A stretch of DNA of 64,000 nt. Source: Phlegmacium glaucopus. Lineage: Eukaryota > Basidiomycota > Agaricomycetes > Agaricales > Cortinariaceae. Positions 10,947 through 23,099 of this stretch are shown one piece after another. The stretch covers positions 325,269 through 389,268 of the forward strand of contig MU130358.1 in assembly GCA_015039465.1 (NCBI GenBank). Direction: 5' to 3'. A model generated the notes under the pieces. That model was not told the DNA's origin. It saw only the letters and a list, made by a program, of their open reading frames with translations, and did no database searches. Position 1 is the first letter of the stretch; each line of letters starts with the position of its first letter. A program made the position numbers and the translations under genes.

Positions 10947-11497
10947 TGTGGATATTAAATTCCCTCATCTTGCTCTCGGCATTTGTGCCTCTCATCTTGC
11001 TGCGTGACGTACTGTCCCCCAAGTCGGACTTTGACGCCATCGGGTCGCGAACGTGGAGAGATTGAACCAAAAAATCTAAAAATCAGGAAGAGTTTGGATT
11101 GTAGTGCACGTCCCTTTTCCTCCGACCCTGTCTCTCCACCCATTCGCTTTTCTTTGGGTTTTGAAACAGTACCATAATATCTTATTTTATCATGTCCTTT
11201 TTTTCGTCATTCTAAATGCATTCATCATCAATCCCACATCCATTCAATTGTTCAAGAACTGTATAAACCAGTACATACATTCATAATATATTATCAGTTT
11301 TTGTTTGCATTACTTTATCTTCGGCCCTTTCAGTGCAAGGTAATTGGTACGTTATCTTTCTCGAGTCACATGCAAGTTCCAAATTGATAAAAGTAATGAA
11401 ATACAGTTCATTATAGGTTTGCTATAACTATACGATTCTATGCAAGGCGTACAATCGCAGTGAAGGTCTACTGGCTACAAGTAGTGCATGGGGTTAA
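10947..11497. other. Intergenic, TBP 3' region
   Basis: AT-rich sequence downstream of TBP. No coding exon or RNA gene is recognised. Confidence 0.4.
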
Positions 11498-11782
11498 ATG
11501 GATTTCCTGGTTTATTCCAAGTCCTACCTTCGCGCATTGGGTGGTCAAGCGACCGTTCGTGTTCCATGTCGTATAACAGATCTCTCTAACGTTACCAAGG
11601 ACCCTGGGCTGACGATAGGTTTGATGTGTGGGTGTTCGACGGTCATTGAAAGCGTGAAAGACGAGGTTGAATGGGTAGATATGACTCGTATTGCTGCCAG
11701 AGACATTTATGACTTGTACAAGAACGAGGACGGTTATGAAGATGATTTCGAAGAAGAGCCGCAGGAATCCGACAACGAATAG
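11498..11782 (+). CDS. Small orphan ORF, 94 residues, acidic C-terminus
   Basis: This is a single open frame starting MDFLVYSKSYLRALGG, with an upstream stop just before the ATG. The first 60 residues look like a folded segment (VRVPCRITDLSNVTKDPGLT). The end is strongly acidic (YEDDFEEEPQESDNE). I recognise no family. It could be a genuine short gene, the last exon of a longer unrecognised gene, or a relic. The acidic tail and ordinary codon use favour coding, but there is no intron evidence. Confidence 0.35.
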   Translation: MDFLVYSKSYLRALGGQATVRVPCRITDLSNVTKDPGLTIGLMCGCSTVIESVKDEVEWVDMTRIAARDIYDLYKNEDGYEDDFEEEPQESDNE

Positions 11783-12154
11783 AGGCGAGGACTTAAATCG
11801 ATACGTATTTGTAATTTGCATGCTAAACGAATTTTTAGAGAGCCATCTCAAGTTGTCAAGCAGCAGTGCTGAGGGCAAGCGACGGGAATGTTTAGGTCTG
11901 CGCAGGTCAATATACTTTAGGCCTTATCTGTCTCTTACACGGCAGTCTGTTCCGGTAAACCAGTCTGGTCTGGATTCTCGTTTCGATATAGCTCCAATCT
12001 TTATGATGGTTGTTTCTGAAATGTGACTGGTGTCGCTCTCCTCACCAGCCGCTTCTCTTTACCACTTGTTTATCATCGACTTCTTTGCGATAGCGAGTTC
12101 CTACCGTATCCCGTCTAGTTGATACCCTCCTCAGTCTCTAGCTCTGCCGCCATC
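11783..12154. other. Intergenic, upstream of the GH5 gene
   Basis: No gene seen. It presumably holds the glucanase promoter. Confidence 0.35.
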
Positions 12155-14005
12155 ATGGTTAGGTTCTCCAAGTCGTCTGCACTATTTGCCTTCAGTCATT
12201 GTCTCACATTCAAACATGTTTTCGCTTCTCCTGATCCAATAAAATCTGTAACTGGCCCCACTTCCCATCCTATATATCACCTCCAGGTTCGGGCTGACCC
12301 TAATGACCCCGAATGTCATGTTGAACCATACAATGCACCTCAAATCACAAAACAAACGTTTCCTCCTTTCGATCCAGCAATCGCACATATATATCGCTAT
12401 AGACAGCAGCAGTCTGTGAATCTGGGCTCTTGGTGAAGATCCTGTTGCCATGAAGCTTTCCTTAGCTAACTATCAATATTGTTGTCCAGGTTCGTGCATG
12501 AAAAATGGATGACGCCCTCTTTATTTAGCTGCGCTTCAGGAAGGCAAGAAGCAGAAATCGATATTGCCTATGGATGGTGGTCAATTGACAACGCTCGGAT
12601 TGTCCTCGAAAGGCATTGGGACACTTTTATCAACGAGACGGATTTCCAATATCTAGCAAGTATCGGGATAAATACTGTGCGATTGCCTATCGGCTATTGG
12701 AATCTGGGACCGGATTTCATGCAGGGGACCGCTTTTGAATTCGTTGCGCAAGTTTATCGAGACTGTTGGCCGCGTATCGTCCGGGCTATCAATCAGGCTG
12801 GCCATTTTGGGATTGGTGTCCTCGTCGACCTACATGGGGCTGTTGGAAGTCAGAATGGTCAGCACCACTCTGGAATCTCTGATGGTGCAACCAACCTCTT
12901 CAGCGTACCTTCAAATATGGACAAAACGGTTGATGTGCTAACATTCCTTGCCCAAAAGTTAGCTGGTGTGAACAATGTTGTAGGCATCCAGATACTGAAC
13001 GAGCCTCAGTATGTCGACAGTTTGACAGACTTTTGTACGTTTAATACAACCTCCCACCGGCTCATTTGACATATAGTTATATGCAGATTCACGTGCCATT
13101 GCCAGGATTAGAGAGGCACCACTTGCTGAAACCTTGCCTTTATATTTGCATGATGGATTCGATCTCGACCGCTTTTCAGACTATATTGTTGGGAGGACAG
13201 ACTTTGTGGTCCAAGACCATCATTCTTACTTTGTTTTTACCGATAGTGACAGGTTGGAAAAGGCTTCTCAGCATACGGCCAATGTTCAAGGCGGCATTGC
13301 AGATTCGCTCAGTCGGGTCTCTGGTAGACAACGTCGCAATCTGGTGATCGACGAATGGTCTTGTGCTCTTACTCAGGAGAGCCTTCAAAATGAAGACGAT
13401 GTCGACCAAGTTCGTAAGGACTTTTGCACGACACAGTTAAATGTGTATAGGAATACTACTGCAGGGTGGAGTTTCTGGTGTAGGTCATTTTAATCGATAG
13501 TTCGTATACTAATGAAAATCTCTTACCCCGCTTCTCTTTTTTCCCAGCGTACAAGAAAGAAGCATGCGATCCGGATTGGTGTTTTCTCGCTGCAGTGGGA
13601 CACAGACTTCCCTCGACCTTTTTCTCATATCCGTCGGACTCCCCGTCTCTGGGACGACGCAGCGACGGCGTTGCGACTAGCCCAACCTATCATCATCGCT
13701 TTGATTCTATCCGACAGAGGAGAGATGGAATGGAACAGTACCTGGCAGAGGTGCAACCGTCGAGAGGTTATAGCGATGGCTTTACGACGGCGAAGGCGTT
13801 TGCCTCGAAAAATATGTCAAGACTTGGATTTACTGGCCAGTATATCAAAGATGAGATTAAGAAGGCTGGACCATCTCTTATAGCGCCAGGGACGGAAAAG
13901 GATTATACAGATGTGTTCATGCAAGGCCTGCTCGCAGGTGAACGCACGGTAGTAGCTGAGGCTGCATCACAAAATTCGCTTTTTATTGGTATCGTTGTAT
14001 TGTAG
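12155..14005 (+). CDS. Secreted GH5 exo-beta-1,3-glucanase-like glycoside hydrolase
   Basis: The four exons are 12155-12432, 12490-13034, 13087-13479 and 13548-14005, giving 557 residues. The N-terminus MVRFSKSSALFAFSHCLTF looks like a signal peptide. GH5 landmarks appear in order: RLPIGYWNLGPDF (substrate loop), LVDLHGAVGSQNG, ILNEPQ with the acid/base Glu, HHSYFVF, and VIDEWS with the nucleophile Glu, then GWSFWSYKKE. This pattern is that of fungal exo-1,3-beta-glucanases, which trim cell-wall glucan. The first 90 residues and the C-terminal 100 (FTTAKAFASKNMSRLGFTG) extend beyond the catalytic barrel and are not recognised. No transmembrane helix or GPI signal is obvious. Exact substrate is inferred. 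Confidence 0.9.
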
Positions 14006-14061
14006 CTGAGCTTAGAGTACCGCATCACGAAGTCACGGTTGTCATCGAAATTCGTTGCCGC

Positions 14062-15576
14062 ATGATGGCACTTTCTTCACCACTGCATGCCTTTCAAACC
14101 ATTTTACATGTCTTGCGGTCCCTGCTCGTAAACCCAGAGTACTTTTGGTTATTAGCAACAATCACGTTCGCCTGCGATGCGTTACTCACAAAGCTTATCA
14201 TCCACTTGGTACCATGTCAGCTTTCTCGAGCTCTTCTCGGTGGGACGGAGGGCTTATGAAGGAAACATTCAGATACAGAAATCGATTGGGAAACATACAT
14301 GATTCACACAAAGCTCATTATCCAAGGTCAGCATAATTATTCATTGATAACTGGGCCTACTGGAGCCCTCGTGTAAGTACAGACTTACTTTATGACCTCT
14401 TGTTGCCGTACTGAACCTTTCTCAGCTATCCCGCTGGCCATGTGCGGATTCACCAATTCTTGTATGAAATAACCAATGCTGGAAGCAATATACGGTTGGG
14501 GCAGCACATCTACGGTCTCCTTTACTTGGCAACTTTCATTCTATCATGCTGTATCTATCGTTCCGCTGGAAGCATCCCGAATTGGGTTATTCTACTTCTG
14601 CCTTTCAGCAAGCGACTGCATTCTATCTTCGTGTTACGTCTATTCAATGATTGTTGGTCGGTACTGGCTGTACAAGCTGCGATACTTGCATTTCAGAATA
14701 ACTTTAATGATACTGGGATACTGCTTTTCAGGTAAGATTCGATCGTATTCTTATTGCAAAAACTATTGAGAGTTTCCATTTAGTGCCGCATTATCAGTCA
14801 AAATGTCCATTTTGCTATATCTTCCGGGCCTTTTGGTCATTTTATTCAAACGCAGAGGACTGCTTCCTACGATGGTTCACATGGTCGCCCTGGTCATGAC
14901 TCAGATCTTCTTCGCACTCCCATTTCTTAGGGAGGATCCCTGGGCTTATGCTCAATCTGCTTTCAACTTTGGACGTGTGTTTCTTTATAAATGGACAGTG
15001 AATTGGAGATTCATTGGGGAAGATATCTTCTTGAACTCTCGATTTGCGATGGCATTGCTAGTAGGACATGTGACGGTTCTCATCATGTTTGGGCTTTTCA
15101 AGTGGTGTGAACTAGATGGAGGAGTCTATCGTGTCCTGTCACGCGGAATTCGACGGCCATTGTATCCTCCAGCACTTTCTAAGGTAGACGCGGATTGTGA
15201 GCCCTTACTTAGACTAAAAAGATTTACGGTTGACGAAACTCCATAGATGTGGCAACTATACTTTTCACCTCTAACCTGATCGGAATGTTATTTTCTCGGT
15301 CACTTCATTATCAGTTTTATTCCTGGTATGCCCAGCAGATTCCCTTTCTTACTTGGAGGACTCGTTATCCATTACTCGTCAAGTAAGCCTCAGTGTTGAC
15401 TCTAGACTCCAGACCCTTGCTGATATTGTTCTAGATTGGCTATCATAATTGGGATCGAATATGCATGGAATATCTTCCCTTCAACACCTATTTCGTCCGG
15501 AATATTGCTAGCATCAAATACCCTTCTAGTTATTGGGATCTGGTTTGGCTATCCTTCTGGAAGAAGGGCGCATTAA
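14062..15576 (+). CDS. ALG3: Dol-P-Man:Man5GlcNAc2-PP-Dol alpha-1,3-mannosyltransferase
   Basis: This multi-span ER enzyme adds the sixth mannose (alpha-1,3) to the lipid-linked N-glycan precursor inside the ER lumen. The six exons are 14062-14215, 14273-14372, 14426-14731, 14784-15196, 15247-15382 and 15435-15576, giving 416 residues. The family signature [12 protein letters not shown] spans the first intron, followed by [40 protein letters not shown] and [19 protein letters not shown] follow, all typical of ALG3. About ten hydrophobic segments are present. It starts 56 bases after the GH5 stop, head to tail. A second ATG one codon on (14065) is equally possible. Confidence 0.94.
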
Positions 15577-15779
15577 ACGATTTCAGGTATTGTTTGCACA
15601 AAAATACAAAGATGTCAAGAGGGCAGTTTCTATAACTTACAAGAATCCTACTCATGTAGTCTACTTGAGACCGTAAAGAATGTGGTGAAGAGACAACATA
15701 AAGCTAGCGGACTGCGTGTGAATCTCACTGCCCCGCTTCCAACTCGTATATAAATGATGAATCCTACGTACAACTCGAC

Positions 15780-16819
15780 ATGGCTAAGAAGAAAACGGAG
15801 CAGAAGCAGGAGGCTACTGGATCAAGCACAGAGGGCTCTACATCTACTATCATCTTTCCAAACCTCTTGCCAAAAACCGAGCTAGAATATAAAATCGCAC
15901 TAGAAGACCAGATTATCTTGCTTGATGTCAGTATTCAATATCTCCTCAATGTTAACGCTTGGTACTATCTCCTAGCCATCTTTTCCCTGATATTTTTGAC
16001 CTTGTAGGACATCTTCTCTCCGGCGGAATGTAAATCCTTCACCAAGTTCATTGACAGCCTTCCGCTCGAGCTTACGCCTCCAAAAAAGCGCGGAGAGGCT
16101 GAGCGAGTAAACCGTGCGTCCACTCCATTCCGCTGGACTGACTGACGATTGATCACACATTTCTTAATACCAGAGCGATTTTCTGTCACTTCTATGGATT
16201 TTGCGCAGAAGTTGCACACCTTGCTTTTACCCCATCTTCCTTCCTTCCCGTATCCAACGTCTGCAAAGCGTAGTACCGCAGTGTTGGATACGCCTCGAAA
16301 GCCACATTCATGCAACTCCAATATCAGAGTGTACAAGTATGCTCCTTCCCAATACTTTGGGTACGTATCTTTACTGAGTTGTGCCTATATTCACCCAAGA
16401 TAAAATGATATACTTATAGGCCACATTATGATGACTCTGTTCGAGACCCGATGACGGGTGCGAAGTCAGAGTGGACACTACTAATTTATCTTACAGGTGC
16501 TGAAGATGGGGTCGAAGGTGGTGAGGTGAGTAACCACGTTTTGAGATGAGCTCTTAATCCTTTGAATAAGTTCTGCGAACATCCATAGACCTTATTCTAC
16601 AAGGAGGAGCGGGGCAAACCTCGTGAGGTTATTACCCCACCTCTCAAACGCGGCACTGCACTTCTGCATCGGTATATTCTTTATTATTTCTAAGATCATT
16701 TTGAATAATCCTGAAGCATATTTCAAAGGCATGGCCGAGACTGTATGCTCCACGAAGGCTCACTCGTCAAGAAAGGCACCAAATATGTGCTTCGATCCGA
16801 CCTAATGTTCATAAAGTGA
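15780..16819 (+). CDS. 2-oxoglutarate/Fe(II)-dependent oxygenase (prolyl-4-hydroxylase-like)
   Basis: The six exons are 15780-15926, 16008-16113, 16174-16360, 16420-16525, 16589-16671 and 16729-16819, giving 239 residues. The double-stranded beta-helix shows the iron triad: His and Asp in PHYDDS, and the distal His in GTALLHRHG. A downstream KYVLRSDLMF block would hold the 2-oxoglutarate contact. The N-terminus is Lys/Glu-rich and lacks a signal peptide, so the enzyme is probably cytosolic or nuclear. The DIFSPAECKSF start of the domain fits the P4Hc-type family. The substrate is unknown. Its stop lies only 39 bases from the stop of convergent RRP3. Confidence 0.85.
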
Positions 16820-16858
16820 AGTCAAGCAATAACATTTAACGATAATGTCAAGCTGGCT

Positions 16859-18458
16859 TCATCTTCTATGCTTGGACTTTTTCATCCTCGTCGGTATACC
16901 AGCCTCTACTACGTCGTCATCCCGATCTCTGTCGTCCCGGCCACCCCCATTTTCTCTCTTGCGTTTCCGACCCTTGCCTTTACCGTCTGCACTGGTCTCA
17001 TTCAATTCAGCCTTCGCCGCTCGACCTGCTTCTTCAACACGCTCTTTGAGAGTGGCAATGTCTTCAGCTTCAGTTTCGTATAATTCCATCTTTTTCTTCG
17101 TGACTGCTTCGATTCGTTGCACGAGCTCGACATCATATTGGGTCACGAGGGTGATCGATTTGCCAGAACGGCCCGCTCGTGCTGTTCTGCCTACTCGATG
17201 GATATAATCTTTGGAGTGTTGAGGAACATCATAGTTGATGACAACGTCTACAGAAGGGATATCGAGTCCACTATATAACATTTAGTGATTGTAAACTTTT
17301 TCTCATCAAGGAGAGATCTTACCGACTGGCAATGTCTGTTGCAACGAGTACCTTGCGGCTTCCGCTCTTAAACTTTCCGAGAGCACCCAAGCGTTGACTT
17401 TGGCTCATGTCGCCATGTATTGGTACGGCTGCAAAGCCAAGGATACGTAGAATGATTGCAAGTCTGATTTTGAATGTTAATAGAGGTAGCTTATGAAATG
17501 AAAAGTTAATCACCGTTGAGCGTCAGCTTTTGTTCGAGTAAAAACGATAACTGAATTTTGCGCCAGTGTATTTATCAAATAAACAAAATAGGGTTCCTTT
17601 TCTTTCAGTGGCATGAGCAGATAATACTGCAGTAAGGTTGACACCGTCTGATATCTTGTCCAAAATATGTCAGGGAATGGAAAGGACTTTTGATAGCTGA
17701 CAACACACTTTGATGAAACTTCGACTCGAACTGGATTCGTTAAGCTTGCTCGTTGAAGCTTCGCTACTTTTGTCGTCATAGTTGCTGAATACAGGTATGT
17801 TGTCCGCTCTTTTGGTATCAGCTTTAGAATTTTGTCCAGTGCCTCAGTAAACTCCATGTCAAGTAAACGATCAGCCTCATCCAATACCTTTGAGCAATGA
17901 GAAAGTAGAAAGAGTGAGGAATTGGCAATAAACTCATACCAGAAATTTCAGCGTTCGCAGAGAGAATCCTTTCGTAGTCTCCAAGTGGTCAAGCAGTCGT
18001 CCAGGTGTTGCAATAACAATATGAGGCCGTTTAGCGAGAGCAATTTGTTGGGTTGGCATATCCATACCACCAATGAGCACAGCACACCGCACACCCATAG
18101 CTGAACCGAGCGCTTCAAACTGCTGAGATATTTGGTATGCCAACTCGCGGGTTGGAGCGAGAACGCATGCGAATAGACCCTTAGGCTCCTCCCATAGCTT
18201 TTGTAAAATCGGCAAAGCAAATGCAGCTGTTTTTCCTGAACCTGTGGAAGCGATTCCGATGATATCTCGACCTTCCAGTGCATGTGGCAGAGCTTCGAGT
18301 TGAATGTCTGTTGGAGTTTTGTACCCAACCTGATCGAGAGCTTGTAGAAGTGGATCAATAAGGCCTATTGATTTAAAAGTGGATGGAGGGGCTGGAGAGC
18401 TTGATTTTGAAGTACTTGCATGTTCTGGCCCCGGCATGTTTCCGTCGATTACAGCCAT
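16859..18458 (-). CDS. RRP3: DEAD-box ATP-dependent RNA helicase Rrp3 (DDX47)
   Basis: This is a nucleolar helicase needed for 18S rRNA maturation. The five exons are 18458-17940, 17887-17709, 17654-17514, 17463-17323 and 17270-16859, giving 463 residues. All helicase motifs are present: Q motif ([14 protein letters not shown]), [52 protein letters not shown] and [10 protein letters not shown]. The Lys/Arg-rich tail ([10 protein letters not shown]...) fits nucleolar localisation. The phrase LDMEF after the DEAD box is typical of Rrp3/DDX47. Intron 2 could be read through in frame, but splicing restores the family's [15 protein letters not shown] junction. Confidence 0.94.
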
Positions 18459-18884
18459 TTTTTATTTTATCTTTTATTTATTTATTTTCATGCCGAATCA
18501 GGATCAACTTTTTCCAAGTCCGACACAGTTTTGTAATGTTACAGGAGTTTGTAATAGTCAATTTCCTCCCTCCTGCCACGGGTTAGCTTCTTCAAAATTT
18601 GCAGTCATTCTAAAGCCCTATAGAAACATGGTTGTCAGGGTTTGGGGAAGGGAGAGCCTTTTGAACGAGAGCGGGAATCTTTTTAATGGTTGCCAATACC
18701 AAAGTATGCAAATGTTGTCAGATCTGATGAGGGTGAATGCACGCTATGGATATTGGTCACGAGCAAAAGGTTTACAAACTCGTGGACAATCATAGTATTA
18801 TATCGTTGTGTAAGTAGTGTCATGTTATAGTAGTATAGCATTACAGTAAATCAGCAAGAGGTGTTATGTCGACAGAGTTGACCG
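18459..18884. other. Intergenic: RRP3 promoter and monooxygenase 3' end
   Basis: No gene seen. Confidence 0.4.
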
Positions 18885-21021
18885 CTAGTCCACGAAAATA
18901 GTTCTAAAATACCGTTCCAGCCAATCCACATCCTTTACAACCGCCCCAATTACACCATCTGGTCGGATAATTACAATGTCATTTGCACCTTCCGCACTTC
19001 TGTATGTCTCATACGCATGTCCATCACGGTCCTCGAATACATCACAAGCAGCATTTTGTATAGTGTTGGTTGATTTCGCACGGAGGATGACCACGGTTCG
19101 TACAAGTTCCTTGGGGTACCTTGCAATGGCAGCGAGAGTTGTGTGGATATCAGCCGCCTCCGCAAAAACGAGAACAGTATGGCGCGTAGGACTCAGTAGC
19201 TTGTAGAGCCTTGTCGACTCGTTCGATTGCTGATTGTCAAATTTGACTTCAACGAGCCCCGGAGCGTCAGGCGCACGATACCCAGCTCGCAAGAGCCCTC
19301 CAGCTTCTACGTCGTATGCTGAATGACCCTTCCTCGCTTCTGATCCCGCACCAGAGTCAGTATATTGGTCGACAACGATAGAGCTCCCTCGATAATTGAC
19401 GCCAAGCTGGTTGAGGTTTCCCGTTCGCTGCCACACGTCTTCATTGGTCGGTTTATCCAGCGATACCTTCAATATCTTCGTCGTAAGATTCAGCATCTCT
19501 GCTACGACAGGAAGTCGTTCCTCCGTATAAGTGTCCAAGAGTGATGGAGATGAATAGCCTTTAATGACATGGGCTAGCTTCCATCCCAGATTGAAGGAGT
19601 CTTGAATTCCTGTGTTCATGCCCTAAACAGCAGAGTTAACATCGGACATTGGGAGTCACTTGGAGTGTGTCGTACCTGACCACCTGTGGGGCTATGGACA
19701 TGCGCGGCATCTTGAGGCATTGCATACGTTAGTTAAGGAAGATACTACCGACGAATGATGTAACCTACCGCCCGCGACAAAAACCCTTCCCTTACTAAAT
19801 CTGTCGGCCATTCGAATATTGATCCTGCCCCATGCATTTTTCAACTTCAACGAATACTCCGAGCCATAGATCACATACCTGTATGACGAGGACCAGATCA
19901 CCTCACCAAACTTGATATCGGTTCGATTTGACGTTTGTTCTCTCAAGAATGCCCGGACTGCATCCTGGCTCGCAGTAACTTTGTCAGGATTGTCTAGCAG
20001 CCCTGAGCCTCCAACAAGAAAGTTGAACACGCCTGGTGTTTCCGTATTCCGAATCGCCGTTCTTTTTGAGAAGACTCTTCAGTACGATCTCCGGTCTCTG
20101 ACACAACACTCACAGAGTATTTCCAATGTCTCCCCACATATGCCAATTCTGGAAGTTATTGAGTGAATGGCTAATGATAGCGGGAATAAAAGGAAGCTTA
20201 CATCCGTCAGCCCCTCCACTTTTATGTCACCAATGGCAAATTTCTCGACCTTTGTCTCACCCAGGAATGTTAGGCCAAGTGACTTTCTAACTGCACCTCG
20301 TGCGCCGTCAGCGCCTACGATCCATCCATATTTTGATATTTCTTCCTCGAACTCTGAGTTTTCAGTGTTTCGCTTGTGGAGTTTAACTTGTACTCCATCA
20401 TCAAACTGTTCCAAAGAGACAAGCTCAACGCCTAATTCGATAGAAGAATTGTACTGCTTCATCTCTGTTTGAATTATATTTTCCAAACTCTGCTGGCCAA
20501 GGAGGCGAATGTTCATCTGCCCCACACAGACAAGTCAGTTCCGTCCTTGGTGTTAAAATGGACCACATACATAAGGGATAGCCGGCGTCGACTCCAATGT
20601 TGGAGTCATCTCAAACTCTTTCAAGATTTCAACGCCCTCGGGGCCTTTGTACATTTTCACTATTGGAACGCTGATGGAGCGTTGCATAACGAGATCGAGT
20701 ATGCCCAGGGACTCGAATAGCTCGAAAGAACGCGGCTAAGGCAAAGTTTTTTTTTTTCAATTGAAGTGCGACGTAGAGCAGGAACTAAAATGCTAACCGT
20801 GATACCTGCGCCGCGTTGACCTATTCTGGGCGACAGGCTCTTCTCGATGATACGCACGGGGACGCCGTTTCTCAGCAAAGTGAGAGCCAATATAAGTCCA
20901 GAAGGACCGGCGCCGACCTATGCATCAAATGGCTGTTATGAGGATATGCTAGCCATAGGTGGGAGACATAACGCACGATTAAAACTTGGGCAGGTGCTGC
21001 TAGAGGGGATATCGAAGTCAT
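18885..21021 (-). CDS. FAD-dependent aromatic monooxygenase (phenol hydroxylase-like)
   Basis: The nine exons are 21021-20977, 20917-20798, 20735-20571, 20516-20202, 20148-20114, 20061-19879, 19824-19769, 19710-19676 and 19622-18885, giving 563 residues. The dinucleotide-binding motif VGAGPSG follows MTSISPLAAPAQVLI. GADGARGAVRKSLG is the DG motif, and FVAGDAAHVHSPTGGQG is the GD motif that closes the FAD site. The C-terminal 170 residues have the thioredoxin-like fold region seen in phenol 2-monooxygenases (VVILRAK, DGVIGAVVKDVDWLERYF). Such flavoproteins hydroxylate phenolic rings with NADPH and O2. The substrate here is unknown; lignin-derived phenols or a secondary metabolite are both possible. 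No biosynthetic cluster surrounds it. Several exons are tiny (35, 35 and 56 nt). Confidence 0.9.
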
Positions 21022-21490
21022 TGATTGTAAGATAGTTTGAAATTATGGGACGAAGTTTTCAGGTTGGGGTTGGCTGCAACAATGACTATGGTTTATATAT
21101 AGGTGTTTTCGGCCCAACGGAAGTGACCAAGTGGCTGTGGCTCCGTGCCTACGTGGTGCGGCAATGTATTTGTTATTGGCAAAATGAATTGCTCGGATTT
21201 TTAATACGTCACTGATCCTAGGGGTGAAAAACTGTGGGCATTGAATTGACTTTTGAGATTTGTCATTGCAGTTGCCTAATATTTCGAAGCAATATTCCCC
21301 GACGGCGAAGGAAACGGCAAATATCCGTGGGGCTATGTAAGTGCGGCTGCTGCCATGGCCAGACCAAATACGAGAAGAGATTACAGCCTCTGGTTGCTAC
21401 AAGTGTTGTGGACATACAATTCGGAGATCTCGGCAACCAAGCAGTTTTGGTGATTCAAGTTCCCAACGAAATGAAAATATCCGTTAATTA
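21022..21490. other. Intergenic, monooxygenase promoter side
   Basis: No gene recognised; the left border of the first TIR element follows. Confidence 0.4.
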
Positions 21491-22232
21491 GTCAATGGGT
21501 GACTTTCCATAAGGCTAACTTGATTTCTTCAAATCTAAACCTTAATTTCGGAGTTCAAAAGTGTACCTGGCAACGAATATTTAGCGGTTTTCTAAACCAC
21601 AACGACCTGACATAAAACAAATAAATTATTTAACTTGAATCCAGATTTGGTTATCATCAGATAGGTGTGACGGTTATCTACATCGTTCCAGTACTATGGA
21701 TGAAGAAATGGCCACTTTCTGTTCATGCAGGAGACTGAGGAGCCTGAGTGCGAGGCTGAAGAATTCAATGCTCACCTGGCCACAGCACTTATCACATGAG
21801 CAGATGTGGGCCGATTTCTGCACAATGAACAGCAAAATCCAACACAAAATTACCTCTGCCGTCCCCAGCTCTTGCGAAAGGCACGGGCCTGAGCCTTCAG
21901 GGTCCAGGGTACAGTCGAGCTGGCTGCATGGAACAGCGCTGGTAATGGGGGAGAGATGCTCTTGTCGGCGCGGGAGGGACGAAAAGCACAAAAACGGCAA
22001 CGGGACGGGACCCGAAGAGCCTTATTTGGGCGTTGATGGATTCAAGAATCTGGAGGAGGGGTCGATACCCTCTCTCCAAATTTAAGGTTTAGAAAGCTCT
22101 TGAAAAACGCCACCTGACAGGTCTAGTACCAGATTAGGACGGTATCCATACGGCACTTCGGCACAGGACCCTACCTGTCAATAGTTTAGAGTTAGAAATT
22201 CAAGTTAGCCTTATGGAAAGTCACCCAATGAC
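21491..22232. mobile_element. TIR element 1, about 742 bp, non-autonomous
   Basis: The left end GTCAATGGGTGACTTTCC... (21491 onward) is repeated as reverse complement at the right end, finishing ...CACCCAATGAC at 22232. About 31 of the first 32 bases match, differing only at position 5, and the match continues loosely into TTTC. The interior has no transposase-like frame, although a few open frames of about 100 codons occur. No convincing target-site duplication is visible: TTA lies left and ATT right. Confidence 0.65.
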
Positions 22233-22820
22233 ATTTTAGGTCAAGTCATTGACAAATCATTGAGTCATTGACTAGTCAATATAGTTAGTCAAGTCATCAG
22301 TCTTGGTTGAGCGCTTGAGCTTTGAAATTTGACTAGTCAATAAAGTTATGACTATGAATTTGCGATCAGTCATGATGACTGTCCAAGACCGTTTTAGGTA
22401 CCTAAGTTGGGTTGACGATAGCATCGCGTTCGTGGCCCTTTTCAAGGCCCACGCGGCGACGGCTTTGCCAGACAGCGGAACATATAATTTAATATAAACC
22501 ACAAGGAGGATTGATGAATTTCCTACATAATGATGTCAGCAGCCTGAGGGCATGAGTTGAGTGGCGCAATAAACGCTGTTTGCTTCAAGACCTCGAACAT
22601 CTCCTATTGAACTTGCCGATATCGGTACTTGAGTCTTGACCCACTCCAAGTACTGAGGAATGAAATTTAGACTTACCATTTCGATCGGCTTGGGAAGGAA
22701 TATACTCACAGGGTCAATGACTCGAATATCCTCTACGTGCTATCATCCAGTACTCCTTCGACACCCCTGACTGATTCTGAACGCCGATGTTATTGTTCTT
22801 CAGCTTCTTCTTTGCCATTA
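22233..22820. repeat. TGACT/AGTCA repeat tract and gene-free spacer
   Basis: Between 22241 and 22385 the words GTCATTGAC, TGACTAGTCAAT and TAGTCAAG recur on both strands, including two TGACTAGTCA palindromes. They resemble the outer end of TIR element 1 (GTCAATG). The remainder to 22820 shows no gene. Confidence 0.45.
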
Positions 22821-23099
22821 CAGCTACATGCAAAAACCTAGGAACCCCTCGAAATTTCAGCTCATGCGCCAATGTTTATATAAACAACCGTTTTTGGTAT
22901 CCTAACATGCTAAAAGTCCTGTTTCGGTAGTGATGGAGGGAGCTTGGGGCGGTTGAAGGGTTCTAGTGCCCTAACTCCACAACATGTGTCATTATGCTTA
23001 GAGACAACGCGCGTTCAAGCTACCAAAAGTAGGTTGTTTGTACAAACAGAGGCGCACAAACTGATTTTCGAGGGGTTCCTAGGTTTTTGCATGTAGCTG
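22821..23099. mobile_element. 279-bp MITE with perfect 34-bp TIRs and TA target duplication
   Basis: CAGCTACATGCAAAAACCTA (22821 onward) continues to a 34-base terminal repeat that is exactly reverse-complemented at 23066-23099. Similarity then continues imperfectly for another 40 bases or so. The dinucleotide TA flanks both ends (22819-22820 and 23100-23101), as for Tc1/mariner-type insertions. There is no coding capacity. It lies about 330 bp upstream of the permease start codon. Confidence 0.88.

Noticed and set aside
21674..22085. Overlapping frames of 108-129 codons inside TIR element 1
   Set aside because: They lie on both strands with no transposase or other motif; probably chance.
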